A stretch of DNA of 64,000 nt from CALDTK01 sp045110575 (GTDB lineage: Bacteria > Bacteroidota > Bacteroidia > Chitinophagales > Saprospiraceae). A program made the translations under genes and the position numbers. Shown here in pieces: positions 54,528-63,282 of this stretch (positions are counted from its first letter, which is position 1; every line of letters starts with the position of its first letter). The DNA is taken from contig JBGCGF010000061.1 in NCBI GenBank assembly GCA_045110575.1, forward strand, positions 6,629-70,628, given 5' to 3'. The notes beneath the pieces are model-generated. The model was not told the DNA's origin and ran no database searches. It was given only the letters and a program-made list of their open reading frames with translations.

Positions 54528-56069
54528 ATGCGCACGTTACTTCTCCTTTTAATTGTTGTTCAATTCGCTTGCTCGGGTCCACAGGCTCCTTATGGAAACC
54601 TCGATCCGCATCAGCGCGCCGTGACGGGTGGCCAGGTGGTAGGTTTTAGCGAAAGCGGAGTAGACCGATGGTATGGAATTCCGTTTGCAACACCTCCAAT
54701 AGGCGACCTTCGTTGGCAAGCGCCACAGCCTGTGATGCCTTGGGATAGCATTCGATCAACGAAGGCATTCGGACCAGCAGCAATGCAGCACAACATCTGG
54801 GGCGACATGCAATATCGCTCGGACGGATTCTCTGAAGATTGCCTCTACCTCAACGTTTGGGCTCCTGAAGGAGCAAAGGCAAACCTGCCCGTTTTACTCT
54901 ACTATTACGGCGGAGGATTGATGGCTGGCGACGGTTCAGAAACACGATACGATGGTGCAAGCATGGCCAGAGAAGGAATGGTTGTGGTGACGACCAACTA
55001 CCGCCTCAACGTCTTTGGATTCCTGGCGCACCCTGAGCTATCGGCCGAAGCACCTTACAACGCCAGCGGCAACTATGGTCACTTGGATCAGGTCGCAGCA
55101 CTCGAATGGGTACGCAATAATATCGCAGGGTTTGGAGGCGATCCGAGTAAGATCACCATTGCTGGCGAAAGTGCTGGCGCGAAGTCTGTAAGTACGGTTT
55201 TGACCAGTCCGCTTTCGCGAAAACTCATTGCAGGCGCCATCGGAGAAAGTGGTGCTGCAATCAAGCCGACGATGTATCCAATTCCATTGAATGAAGCAGA
55301 GGAGGTAGGTACAGCTTTCGCCAAAACCATCGATGCTAACACCTTATCGGAACTCCGTGCTGTTCCTGCAGACAGTCTCTATGCGCATTACTTACGTGCT
55401 GAAGTTCGTTTTCCAACGGTACTAGATGGCTACCTCACCACGGATCAAATCGAGGGCACTTATACCCAAGGAGATGTGCCCAATATTCCGCTTTTAGTCG
55501 GCTGGAATTCACAAGAGATGCCTCCGCAAGTACTCTTAGGAAAGGACATGACCACTAAGAATTTCGTTGCTCAAGTCAAGGAGCGCATGGGACCAGTCGC
55601 AGACCAACTTCTCGCTGTGCTTCCACATAGCACCGATGAAGAAGCGATTGCTTCCGCTACCCTACTCGCATCTGATGGTTTCATTAGTTATGCGACTTGG
55701 CGCTGGAGTGACCTGCACGCCAAAAACATTAAAGCGCCGACCTTCCGCTACCTGTATGATCATGCTCGCCCTGGTGCAACCGGTGGCGCGCCGCACGCTG
55801 CGGAGATCCCATACGCGCTTGGTAACCTCGAACTGCACAAAACCTACGAGTGGGAAGATGCGGACAGAAACGTATCTGCAACCATGAAGGCGTATTTCGC
55901 CAACTTCATCAAGACGGGCAATCCGAACGGTGAAGGTCTGCCGAAATGGACGGCCGTTGAAGCGACCGACAATACTCCTTCGGTGATGGTGATCAAAGAA
56001 GTGAGTGAAGAAATTGAAGCTGATGATCGGAGGTATCCGATTGAGCAGTCGTTTCATGAAGGGATGTAA
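54528..56069 (+). CDS. Carboxylesterase type B lipoprotein
   Basis: 513-aa alpha/beta hydrolase anchored by a lipoprotein signal (LLLLIVVQFACS, Cys15). Catalytic Ser215 lies in AGESAGAKSV; the acid and His are in the VGWNSQEM and GAPHAAEIPYALGNL regions, and the oxyanion hole is YYGGGL. These match the para-nitrobenzyl esterase/acetylcholinesterase family; substrate unknown. It acts in the periplasm or at the cell surface. Two dispersed repeat copies lie within it: VVGFSESG near the N-terminus and TAFAKT in the middle, one in each orientation. The MITE-like element abuts the promoter region. Confidence 0.93.
   Translation: MRTLLLLLIVVQFACSGPQAPYGNLDPHQRAVTGGQVVGFSESGVDRWYGIPFATPPIGDLRWQAPQPVMPWDSIRSTKAFGPAAMQHNIWGDMQYRSDGFSEDCLYLNVWAPEGAKANLPVLLYYYGGGLMAGDGSETRYDGASMAREGMVVVTTNYRLNVFGFLAHPELSAEAPYNASGNYGHLDQVAALEWVRNNIAGFGGDPSKITIAGESAGAKSVSTVLTSPLSRKLIAGAIGESGAAIKPTMYPIPLNEAEEVGTAFAKTIDANTLSELRAVPADSLYAHYLRAEVRFPTVLDGYLTTDQIEGTYTQGDVPNIPLLVGWNSQEMPPQVLLGKDMTTKNFVAQVKERMGPVADQLLAVLPHSTDEEAIASATLLASDGFISYATWRWSDLHAKNIKAPTFRYLYDHARPGATGGAPHAAEIPYALGNLELHKTYEWEDADRNVSATMKAYFANFIKTGNPNGEGLPKWTAVEATDNTPSVMVIKEVSEEIEADDRRYPIEQSFHEGM
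54642..54659 (+). repeat. Dispersed 19-bp repeat, copy 15
   Basis: GGTTTTAGCGAAAGCGGA, encoding GFSESG in the esterase, a third reading frame of the repeat. Confidence 0.8.
55312..55328 (-). repeat. Dispersed 19-bp repeat, copy 16
   Basis: CAGCTTTCGCCAAAACC, encoding TAFAKT in the esterase. Confidence 0.85.
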
Positions 56070-56071
56070 CA

Positions 56072-56254
56072 CGATCTGGTTCGAGGTGATCGATCCGGTT
56101 CGGCGCGCTTTAGCTCGCTATCGATATGTTGCGCGCTGAAGCATGGTGAACCGGATTGTTCGTATGCAGTATGAAGAAGACGCGCTAAAGCACGCTGAAC
56201 CGGATCATGGGCGCCAAAATCACGAAAGCACGCTAAACCAGATCGTTCGTATGC
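56072..56254. repeat. REP-like palindromic cluster, GATCCGGTTC family, copy 2
   Basis: Contains GATCTGGTTC, GATCCGGTTCGGC-n-GCTTTAGC, then inverse pieces GTGAACCGGAT, GCTAAAGCACGCTGAACCGG and GCTAAACCAGATC, giving nested hairpins of two or three units. It lies between the esterase stop and the next T9SS gene. Confidence 0.85.
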
Positions 56255-56308
56255 TATTGGCGCACGCACATGTTAGCCCTCGACAATTCATTAATTCTTC
56301 CTTCTTTT

Positions 56309-57949
56309 ATGGATATGAAATCCATACCTCTACTTATACTTCTATTCCTCTCAACGCCAATAACCTCACTTGCCCAGTGTGGTCGAGATTTTTTTGACTT
56401 TGATGCCAACCAGATAAATTCAAAGATTAGCGTCCTCGGCCTCTGGCTGGACGGAGAAGACGCTGGATTTGAATACCCTAAGGGAAGTGGAATCCACGCG
56501 AGCTTTATAGCAGGATTCTGGATCTCGGGAATATTGGATGACACTGTTCGTGGTGCCATTCAAGGATATGAGGGCGTTGATGGTCGATTCGATTTCTCAG
56601 TAGGGCCAATCGGAAGTTTAAATGATCCGTATTTCTGCTCCCCTTTCAGCGTGACAAAAGACCAAGTCAATGCGCACATCCTCGACTTCGCCGACGGAAT
56701 CCTTGACCAACCTATCGAAGCAATCACATCCTGGCCTGGTCGTGGAAATGCAAATGGTCCTGCCATACTAGCAACCGATCAATTCGCTCCTTTCATTGAC
56801 CTTAACAGAAATGGAATTTACGAACCTACAGCCGGTGAATATCCCGACATAAGAGGCGATGCAGCTAGCTGGTGGGTAGCCAATACCAACATTGCTAGCC
56901 AGGTTACGGGCAGTTCTTATTGGCCAGCCGAATTACACGTGCTCCTTCAAGCCTACGACACGGTGCAAACAAGCCAACTGAGTAGAACACAGTTCTATTC
57001 AGTCTCCCTGATCAATAGAGCGACTACACCACTCGATTCAGCAGCCTTGAGCTTTTGGACAGACTTTGACCTAGGATGCTTTACCGATGATGGCTTCGGT
57101 ACGATCCCTGAACACCAACTGATGTATTCATACAACCTAGATGCTGTAGATGGAACTGTTGACAGTACGTGCGACCAAAACGTTGCTAGCTATGGATCAA
57201 ATCCTCCGATTTTCAGCATGCAGATACTAGATGCTAAAACAAGTAGCGGCACTAGTGAGGTGGAATTCAGGAGCTCCTATTTCCGTTATAGTCCAACAGG
57301 TGTTTTGGATCCTGCATTTTACTATCCGCGAAATGGCATACCTAAACAAGTTTACGACGTAACACATGGACGCTGGAGAGACGGCAGCCCTTTAACTTTT
57401 GGAGGCGGCGGACTTAGAGGAATGACAAATACAGACTGGCCTTTCTCTGGCGATCCAGCTGACACGTCTAGCTGGAGTATGTCTAACCTTTACGGTGATT
57501 ACACAGGAATCTTCGACACCCCACTCATCCACGCAAATGCTTCAGCATCTTTAGCTCCAAACGAACGATTATTAGTCAATTATGCTGCTTATATCGTTGA
57601 GGGTGTGTCTGTCCCAAGTCCATCTACTGAAAAAATTAAAACTACGGCAATAGAATTAAAAGAATTCTATTTGGATGAAGTATCATCAATACGTACCATC
57701 AATACTTCCGCAATCAAAGGAATGAAGGTTTCTCCTAATCCTTCGAGTGGTGCGTTTAGAGTGGTTTTGCCGAAAGAGCGCGTACTTGAAAATCTACAAG
57801 CGGTGGACTTTACGGGAAAATCTGTTCCACTTTCGTGGAAGCAACAAACCGACATTGTAAACGCAGAGCTGAGTACGCCAGGAGTCTACGTCCTCATTGC
57901 TTCAGATACAAAGGGGAATTTGTACAGGAGTCGAATTGTGGTGGAGTGA
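56309..57949 (+). CDS. T9SS-secreted protein
   Basis: 546 aa from the Met at 56309 (MDMKSIPLLILLFLSTPITSLAQ, signal peptide); the frame extends upstream to 56270 through repeat DNA. The mature part CGRDFFDFDANQINSKISVLGLWLDGEDAG continues with no recognised enzymatic motif, many aromatic residues and a central VSLINRATTPLDSAALSFWTDFDLG stretch. The C-terminus is a type A sorting domain: VSPNPSSGAFRVVLPKE...LSTPGVYVLIASDTKGN with conserved P-N-P and V-Y motifs. Exported across the outer membrane, released or attached to the surface. Flanked on both sides by REP-like clusters. Function unknown. Confidence 0.82.
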   Translation: MDMKSIPLLILLFLSTPITSLAQCGRDFFDFDANQINSKISVLGLWLDGEDAGFEYPKGSGIHASFIAGFWISGILDDTVRGAIQGYEGVDGRFDFSVGPIGSLNDPYFCSPFSVTKDQVNAHILDFADGILDQPIEAITSWPGRGNANGPAILATDQFAPFIDLNRNGIYEPTAGEYPDIRGDAASWWVANTNIASQVTGSSYWPAELHVLLQAYDTVQTSQLSRTQFYSVSLINRATTPLDSAALSFWTDFDLGCFTDDGFGTIPEHQLMYSYNLDAVDGTVDSTCDQNVASYGSNPPIFSMQILDAKTSSGTSEVEFRSSYFRYSPTGVLDPAFYYPRNGIPKQVYDVTHGRWRDGSPLTFGGGGLRGMTNTDWPFSGDPADTSSWSMSNLYGDYTGIFDTPLIHANASASLAPNERLLVNYAAYIVEGVSVPSPSTEKIKTTAIELKEFYLDEVSSIRTINTSAIKGMKVSPNPSSGAFRVVLPKERVLENLQAVDFTGKSVPLSWKQQTDIVNAELSTPGVYVLIASDTKGNLYRSRIVVE

Positions 57950-57954
57950 GTCAT

Positions 57955-58112
57955 ACGATCCGGTTCGGCGCGCTTTAGCTCGCTATAGATATGTTGCGCG
58001 CTAAAGCAGATCGATCGTATGCAGTATGAAGGAGGCGCGCTGAACCGGATCGTTCGCACACAGTACGAAGGAGGCGCGCTAAAGCACGCTGAACCGGATC
58101 GATCGCATGCCG
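57955..58112. repeat. REP-like palindromic cluster, GATCCGGTTC family, copy 3
   Basis: GATCCGGTTCGGC-n-GCTTTAGC followed by GCGCGCTGAACCGGATC and GCTAAAGCACGCTGAACCGG in inverse orientation, separated by related GCAGTATGAAGGAGG units. It follows the T9SS gene and is close to the cluster at 56072 in sequence. Confidence 0.85.
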
Positions 58113-58177
58113 TCTTGAAGGCCGTCACGAACATTCAAAATTCGTAACTCAAAATTCAAAATTCAGCCGCAGGCTGG

Positions 58178-59260
58178 CTACCCTTCCAAATTCGCCTGTC
58201 GCACTGCACGCCAAACGTGCTCCAGATCAGCAGCGGTATACGGCTCCTGACTTTGATGAAGTAAACGTACAGCTACACCAGACCCCACGTGATCATGTGT
58301 ATGATTAATGTCCGGTCGCGCCATCAAGGCACGCGGAAGTCCTACAGATTCTGTCTCATACGCGTGCGTCGTACACAAGATTGAGAAGTAACGGCTGTAG
58401 TTAAAGCTATAGAAGTGACAAGCCCAATACGGTCGACGATTGGACTTAGGTTCGGTGATACAAAACGGTAATTGTTCACGCCTTAACCACTGCAAACTTT
58501 GCTGAGAAACGCCGATGTAATACTTCGGTTGAAGCCGCAAAGAGTAGCTCATGTTAAGCTGAGAAAACAGCTTATCATATTCAACCATTGCGTTGCGCAT
58601 GTGCGCATCGGGCAAGTCTTTGGATTCCATCTCATCGAGCGGATACCAAAGTTGAGACACATCATCAAACGCTTCGAGTGCGCCAACGCGACGCTTGTAC
58701 TCAAAAATGTCGTTGCCCGGAACGAGATAGCCCGAATAGTGATACGACAAGCCCCAAGCCTTGCATTGCTCTACCTCAAACGCAAGCGTATACAAGCCCA
58801 TCGAAAAGTGCTTGTAGGCAGGATCATAAAAGCCACTGAGGCTTTGAACACTATCTGTTCCTAAATCGAAATAGGAGAAAGCGACCAAAACCCCATTATC
58901 ATAGACACTGATCTGCCAGGTATCAAACGGAGCATCGGGATCTGCGCGCAAGTAGGAAGCGGCCGTATCATGCAACTCGTAGTCCTTTTCGACGACGTAG
59001 CGCTGAAAGACGTCCTCTTCAGCGTGCTCAGCCCTGGCTTTGTGGATTTCAATCGTAAAGCGCTCAGCGTTGCGGCGAAGCAACTTTCGAACGCGTTTTG
59101 AGGCAGTATGCTCTTTGAGCGGAAGCCTTGTCCAAACCGTTGTCAGAAACCCCCAAGGATAGAAATTGTAGCGACAGGTAAACATGCGCGTACCCATTCG
59201 GTACCAGCCGCTGGCTAAGTATCGATCGAGGAGTTTGCCTGTAAATCCTTTGTGCACCAT
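58178..59260 (-). CDS. Arginyl/leucyl-tRNA-protein transferase-like protein (ATE/Bpt family)
   Basis: 360 aa. The N-terminal GWYRMGTRMFTCRYNFYPWGFLTTVWTRLPLKEHTASKRVRKLLRRNAERF follows the family's G-W-R-R-x-G...S-x-x-x-R-x-x-R-R pattern, though the usual CxxC cluster is absent. The GNAT-fold half includes GFYDPAYKHFSMGLYTLAFEVEQCKAWGLSYHYSGYLVPG, the conserved aminoacyl-transferase region. The enzyme adds Arg or Leu from tRNA to protein N-termini for the N-end-rule pathway; whether this distant member is active is not certain. Oriented leftward. About 120 extra C-terminal residues (QKLNMSYSLRLQPKYYIG) are of unknown role. Confidence 0.78.
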   Translation of the reverse strand: MVHKGFTGKLLDRYLASGWYRMGTRMFTCRYNFYPWGFLTTVWTRLPLKEHTASKRVRKLLRRNAERFTIEIHKARAEHAEEDVFQRYVVEKDYELHDTAASYLRADPDAPFDTWQISVYDNGVLVAFSYFDLGTDSVQSLSGFYDPAYKHFSMGLYTLAFEVEQCKAWGLSYHYSGYLVPGNDIFEYKRRVGALEAFDDVSQLWYPLDEMESKDLPDAHMRNAMVEYDKLFSQLNMSYSLRLQPKYYIGVSQQSLQWLRREQLPFCITEPKSNRRPYWACHFYSFNYSRYFSILCTTHAYETESVGLPRALMARPDINHTHDHVGSGVAVRLLHQSQEPYTAADLEHVWRAVRQANLEG

Positions 59261-59502
59261 GGAGTGAGACTGCGCTTCTAGAGAACAACTATAAAGATAC
59301 TTATACTACGTTCTAGTTGCTTCGATTGTGTCACAATTTCATAATATGATTTCGCACATGTGTGGAGGGATTGCTAGCCTAGAAGCGAAAGAAATAGAAG
59401 TTGAGGATCCTTTCGAGTGTTCCATTTCGTAGTTTATTGCACTTGGCTTGTGCCCGTGAAGGCCAAGTATTCTCTCACCAATCACCCCTCAACCCCGATC
59501 CA

Positions 59503-60015
59503 ATGAACATTCTTACCATGGGCGTTAGTGGGTGCGGCAAAAGCACCGTCGGCCAACGAATCGCTAGCCATTTCAACCTCCCATTCATTGAAGGGGACGA
59601 CTTCCATCCGCCAGCAAACGTTGCTAAAATGGCAGCCGGAGAGCCGCTGAACGATACAGACCGACAGCCTTGGCTCGAAGCCCTAGGCGAGGTTTTGGCG
59701 AAAGCTGAAAACCCTCGTAAAAACGGGGCTGAACAAGAAAATGGAGCCGTCATCGCCTGCTCTGCGCTCAAACAAGCATATCGGGACACTTTACGCAAAT
59801 CGCTGACCGACGACCTGCTCATCATATGGCTTGATGGCAGCCGAGAAGTACTCTTGTCGCGACTTCAATCTCGCAAAAATCACTTCTTCCCTGCCCACCT
59901 CCTAGACTCTCAGTTGGACACCCTCGAACCTCCAGCCACTGCTTTTCGTATCGATATAGACCAACCGATCGATGACATTCTCGACCAAGCCGTAAAGGCT
60001 TTGTCAGACAGTTGA
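59503..60015 (+). CDS. gntK: Gluconokinase
   Basis: 170 aa from the Met at 59503 (MNILTMGVSGCGKSTVGQRI); the frame extends 34 codons upstream without GntK sequence. Walker A GVSGCGKST, EGDDFHPPANVAKMAAGEPLNDTDRQPWLEAL and CSALKQAYRDTLR, RKNHFFPAHLLDSQLDTLE are GntK signatures. It phosphorylates gluconate to 6-phosphogluconate. An exact copy of the dispersed repeat encodes VLAKAEN; together with PRKNGAEQENG it makes the loop before CSALK several residues longer than in E. coli GntK. A GntP permease lies at 37.1-38.7 kb. The start overlaps no neighbour. Confidence 0.93.
   Translation: MNILTMGVSGCGKSTVGQRIASHFNLPFIEGDDFHPPANVAKMAAGEPLNDTDRQPWLEALGEVLAKAENPRKNGAEQENGAVIACSALKQAYRDTLRKSLTDDLLIIWLDGSREVLLSRLQSRKNHFFPAHLLDSQLDTLEPPATAFRIDIDQPIDDILDQAVKALSDS
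59691..59709 (+). repeat. Dispersed 19-bp repeat, copy 17 (exact consensus)
   Basis: GGTTTTGGCGAAAGCTGAA in the gluconokinase gene, encoding VLAKAE in a variable loop. Confidence 0.92.
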
Positions 60016-60099
60016 CAAGATGTGGAGGCTTTTGCCCAAACGCAGGCCTACTCCCCTTCCGCTCGGTGTATCTTTTTGCCGTTAATAAGCCCCCCACTT

Positions 60100-63000
60100 A
60101 TGCGCTATCTGAGTCTACTGCTTGCCCTCCTGCTTCCAACCTTGGTTTTAGCGCAAGTCCAGGCTGACGGCGACGATCCTCGTGCTTCGCACGGGACGGT
60201 ATCCTCAATTGAGCACTCGGACGGGCATGTCCTGTTGACACCAGATGCGCCTGTTGCGGTTTCAGACTTCTTTCCAGCCCCGCTTGACGAGGGTCCTCGC
60301 GCTGCGCGCGGGACTTTCGCCAAAACCCTCCGCACAGACGCGCACAGCTCTTGGACGGAGAAATCCATGACTGGGAGCGAAGAACCATCTGCACTTACAC
60401 ACCACCGATTTGCGCAAGCGATCGACGACATTCCAGTACTCGGAGCAACGCTCATCCTCCACGCAAAGCAGGGTGAGGTGCAATTTGTAACTGGAAAAAG
60501 CTACCCACGACAAGCAACCACCGCTACTGCGAACCTCTCGAAAAGTGAAGCAACACGTCAAGCAATTATCGCTTTCACCGCTTGGTCGAAAAGACAACGT
60601 TTACATCCGCTAGAAACAGATGTCACCGGAAAACCGCTTAGGGTCGATGGGACGTCAAACGACATTGCCTTATCTGCTGAATCACCAAGACTCGTCTACG
60701 TTGATCGCCAGTATCCAAATTACACCGGTAGCCTAGTGCTCGCTTATGAAGTCGAAATTGGCCCAGGCGTATCGCACAGAGCCATGTATCTCGATGCGAA
60801 CAATGGAAAGCTGATCACCTCGATTCCACTTGTCGCGCACAACACTGTTCCAGGCACCGTTGAAACGGGCTACTACGGAACACAGAATGTGATGGTGGAC
60901 CAAGTTGGAGCCAATTCCTATCGCTTGGTTGATTCAACCAGAGGCGTGATCGTGCTCAACAGCCAAAACCAAGAAATCAATAGCACCTCCTCTGCTTTTG
61001 GGCTACTCGCCGGTGACAAAGGCGGAATGGCCAACGATGTGTTTTACGGCAGTTCACGATTCTACGACCTGCTAAAAGACAAGTTTGGCTGGCTAGGCGT
61101 AGATGGTCAGGGCGAGTTTTTCCTTTCAACGGTAGCGAACACAGACGGCGATTTGGTCAATGCATTTTGGAGCGGTGAACGCGCCACTTTCGGTGGAGGA
61201 AGCTGCCACTTCGATCCGTTGACGACAATGGATGTTGTCGGACATGAATTCGCACACGGCATCACCCAACGCACGAGTGCACTCATTTACGCTGGTCAAT
61301 CAGGAGCGCTAAATGAAGGCATGAGCGACATTTATGGTAAAGCACTTGAGCTCTACGAACAGCCTGGACAATTCACATGGACCCTAGGCAACCGATTTGC
61401 AGACAGTGAATATGCGAAGCCCTTCCGATCGATGGAAGACCCGAACATTTACAACAAGCCAAAAGCTGTTGGCGGTTCATTCTGGAACGACGGCGCAGGT
61501 GTACACACCAACTCTGGGCCACTAGGTCACTGGTTCTACCTTCTAGTTGAAGGTGGCAGCGGCACAAACGACCTTGGCACCGCTTACAATGTACAGTCCG
61601 TAGGACTGGACATCGCGTTTAACGTTGCCTTTCAGCTTAACCGCGATTACCTCACGGAGACTTCAGGATACCAAGACGCTTTTACGAATTGCATGGTGTT
61701 GGTAGAGACGCTTTATGGAGCCAGCTCGAGTACTTACACAAGTTTTGCAGAAGCATGGAAAGCGATTGGACTTCCTACTTCTGGTGGCGGTCCGACAACC
61801 GGTCCTGATTTAACCATCTATAGTTTCAACTCTAACAATCCACGCTATTGTCACCCTGTGGATTCAGTTGAACTCACCGTAGTCCTGGCTAACCGAGGAG
61901 ATGATGTGTCTGCGGGAACGAGCTACACACTGACAGCTACACTTGACACAGAAACAAGTACCGTAACGCGCACATTTGACGAGGACTTCCTCGGCGGAGA
62001 GATTGAGTTCATCGATATTATGTTTCCGATGAGTGTCACTCCTGGCCAATACCGCGCAGAAGTAACGGTTGACCTCACAGGTGATATTGATCCTGATAAC
62101 GATAGCGGTTCGCAAACGGCCTATGTGTTACAAGCGCCGCACGTGATTGAAATTGACGGTTTCAATATTGAAGAACTTGACTGCTTTGCCACCGAGCGTG
62201 AAATCTACGTAAACCTCCTCAACAGGGGCTGTGAGACGTTTGACGGTCCTGTCGTTATTGACTTGTTTGACGCAGACAGCATGGTCGTTAAAACGATAAA
62301 CGCTGGCAACATCACATTGCCTCCGAACGAGCTAAAATTCGTTTCGTTTACCGTTGCCTACACGGAACTAGAAGGTGCCGTTGGAATGCGATATGACGTA
62401 CCTAACGATCCGCTTCCCGAAGACAATATCGTGAGCGCAGACCTTGGTCGACCTCGTCTTCTAACAGCAGCGAATCGCATTGATTTCTCAACGGCAAATG
62501 CTAACCGCTACGTAGCCTTAGATGATTCGCGAGGACATCTCGGCACCATCAATCAAGCGAGTCACGACTGGCTAGGAACGACCGGATACTACACTACTCC
62601 ATTCCGCTTGGCTTGCCTGGAGACGGAATCAAACATCGAAGTAGCCTTCGATTTGAGCAATGTAGAATTGTGCGTTGACTTTGAAAATGAGGCGAACCCT
62701 AAACTTGCCTTCGACATGAAGCAGTTGCACGGTGAGGGTGATCCTAACTACCAAGGACTCGTGGAAGCAAACCGTGGCCTTTCGATCTCTACACCACAGA
62801 TCGCGGTTCCTGATGTATACCTCGATTCTCGTCCAGACGGAATTACTACCTCGGAAGAAATTGAGCTACCGGCCAACCACAAAGGCTTGGTACGCTTTAC
62901 GATCTTCAATGCAGCAGGAAGCCCTACCAACTGGGAAAGTGCGGATCCTGATTTTGAAGATTACGACTACACGTTTATCGACAACATCCGACTTGCAGGC

Positions 63001-63258
63001 GTCGTCGGGACAAGGGAGCTGAATGCGGAGTATTCCATTCTTCCTAACCCTGCGCGCAGCTATTTCACCGTGAATACAACCAGCCTAGAGCCTTTGCTCG
63101 TTGAGGTTGTCAATTCAATTGGTGTGCTGGTAACTAGCCAGTCATTGCTTTCTACGCACACGTTCTCTACGGGGAATTGGCCAAACGGACTCTACCAAGT
63201 TCGCATCTCTGATGCATTGGGCGCACAGTCTACCGAGACCTTGATGGTCGCCAAATAG
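60100..63258 (+). CDS. M4 (thermolysin/elastase-like) metalloprotease with T9SS sorting domain
   Basis: 1052 aa from the Met at 60100 (MRYLSLLLALLLPTLVLAQ signal peptide); the reading frame extends upstream but overlaps gluconokinase sequence. Propeptide with FTP-like region, then zinc site VVGHEFAHGITQRTS (His382, Glu383, His386) and the third ligand in GALNEGMSDIYGK (Glu406), 20 residues on as in thermolysin. C-terminal beta-sandwich domains (about 600-950) precede a type A sorting domain (SILPNPARSYFTV...VEVVNSIGVLV...NGLYQVRI). Secreted protein-degrading enzyme, stored inactive until the propeptide is removed. The propeptide contains two palindromic repeats (DDPRASHGT and EGPRAARGT) and one 19-bp repeat (TFAKT). 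Confidence 0.95.
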   Translation: MRYLSLLLALLLPTLVLAQVQADGDDPRASHGTVSSIEHSDGHVLLTPDAPVAVSDFFPAPLDEGPRAARGTFAKTLRTDAHSSWTEKSMTGSEEPSALTHHRFAQAIDDIPVLGATLILHAKQGEVQFVTGKSYPRQATTATANLSKSEATRQAIIAFTAWSKRQRLHPLETDVTGKPLRVDGTSNDIALSAESPRLVYVDRQYPNYTGSLVLAYEVEIGPGVSHRAMYLDANNGKLITSIPLVAHNTVPGTVETGYYGTQNVMVDQVGANSYRLVDSTRGVIVLNSQNQEINSTSSAFGLLAGDKGGMANDVFYGSSRFYDLLKDKFGWLGVDGQGEFFLSTVANTDGDLVNAFWSGERATFGGGSCHFDPLTTMDVVGHEFAHGITQRTSALIYAGQSGALNEGMSDIYGKALELYEQPGQFTWTLGNRFADSEYAKPFRSMEDPNIYNKPKAVGGSFWNDGAGVHTNSGPLGHWFYLLVEGGSGTNDLGTAYNVQSVGLDIAFNVAFQLNRDYLTETSGYQDAFTNCMVLVETLYGASSSTYTSFAEAWKAIGLPTSGGGPTTGPDLTIYSFNSNNPRYCHPVDSVELTVVLANRGDDVSAGTSYTLTATLDTETSTVTRTFDEDFLGGEIEFIDIMFPMSVTPGQYRAEVTVDLTGDIDPDNDSGSQTAYVLQAPHVIEIDGFNIEELDCFATEREIYVNLLNRGCETFDGPVVIDLFDADSMVVKTINAGNITLPPNELKFVSFTVAYTELEGAVGMRYDVPNDPLPEDNIVSADLGRPRLLTAANRIDFSTANANRYVALDDSRGHLGTINQASHDWLGTTGYYTTPFRLACLETESNIEVAFDLSNVELCVDFENEANPKLAFDMKQLHGEGDPNYQGLVEANRGLSISTPQIAVPDVYLDSRPDGITTSEEIELPANHKGLVRFTIFNAAGSPTNWESADPDFEDYDYTFIDNIRLAGVVGTRELNAEYSILPNPARSYFTVNTTSLEPLLVEVVNSIGVLVTSQSLLSTHTFSTGNWPNGLYQVRISDALGAQSTETLMVAK
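60174..60197. repeat. Palindromic dispersed repeat GATCCTCGTGC...GCACGGGA, copy B
   Basis: Hairpin CGTGC-TTC-GCACG in the protease propeptide coding region, encoding DPRASHGT. Confidence 0.75.
60290..60313. repeat. Palindromic dispersed repeat, copy C (variant)
   Basis: GGGTCCTCGCGCTGCGCGCGGGAC, encoding EGPRAARGT; abuts the 19-bp repeat copy 18. Confidence 0.7.
60314..60327 (-). repeat. Dispersed 19-bp repeat, copy 18
   Basis: CTTTCGCCAAAACC, encoding TFAKT in the protease propeptide, directly joined to a palindromic repeat. Confidence 0.85.
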
Positions 63259-63282
63259 ATTGTGAAAGGTTAGCTTAGTCGA

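Noticed and set aside
57763..57779. GGTTTTGCCGAAAGAGC as another 19-bp repeat copy
   Set aside because: Two mismatches in the core and it encodes a normal part of the sorting domain (VLPKER); coincidence cannot be excluded.
3969..60327. 19-bp repeat as a canonical DNA-uptake sequence (DUS/USS) or Chi site
   Set aside because: It matches no known DUS/USS or Chi sequence, and its spacing is irregular. I leave the role open.
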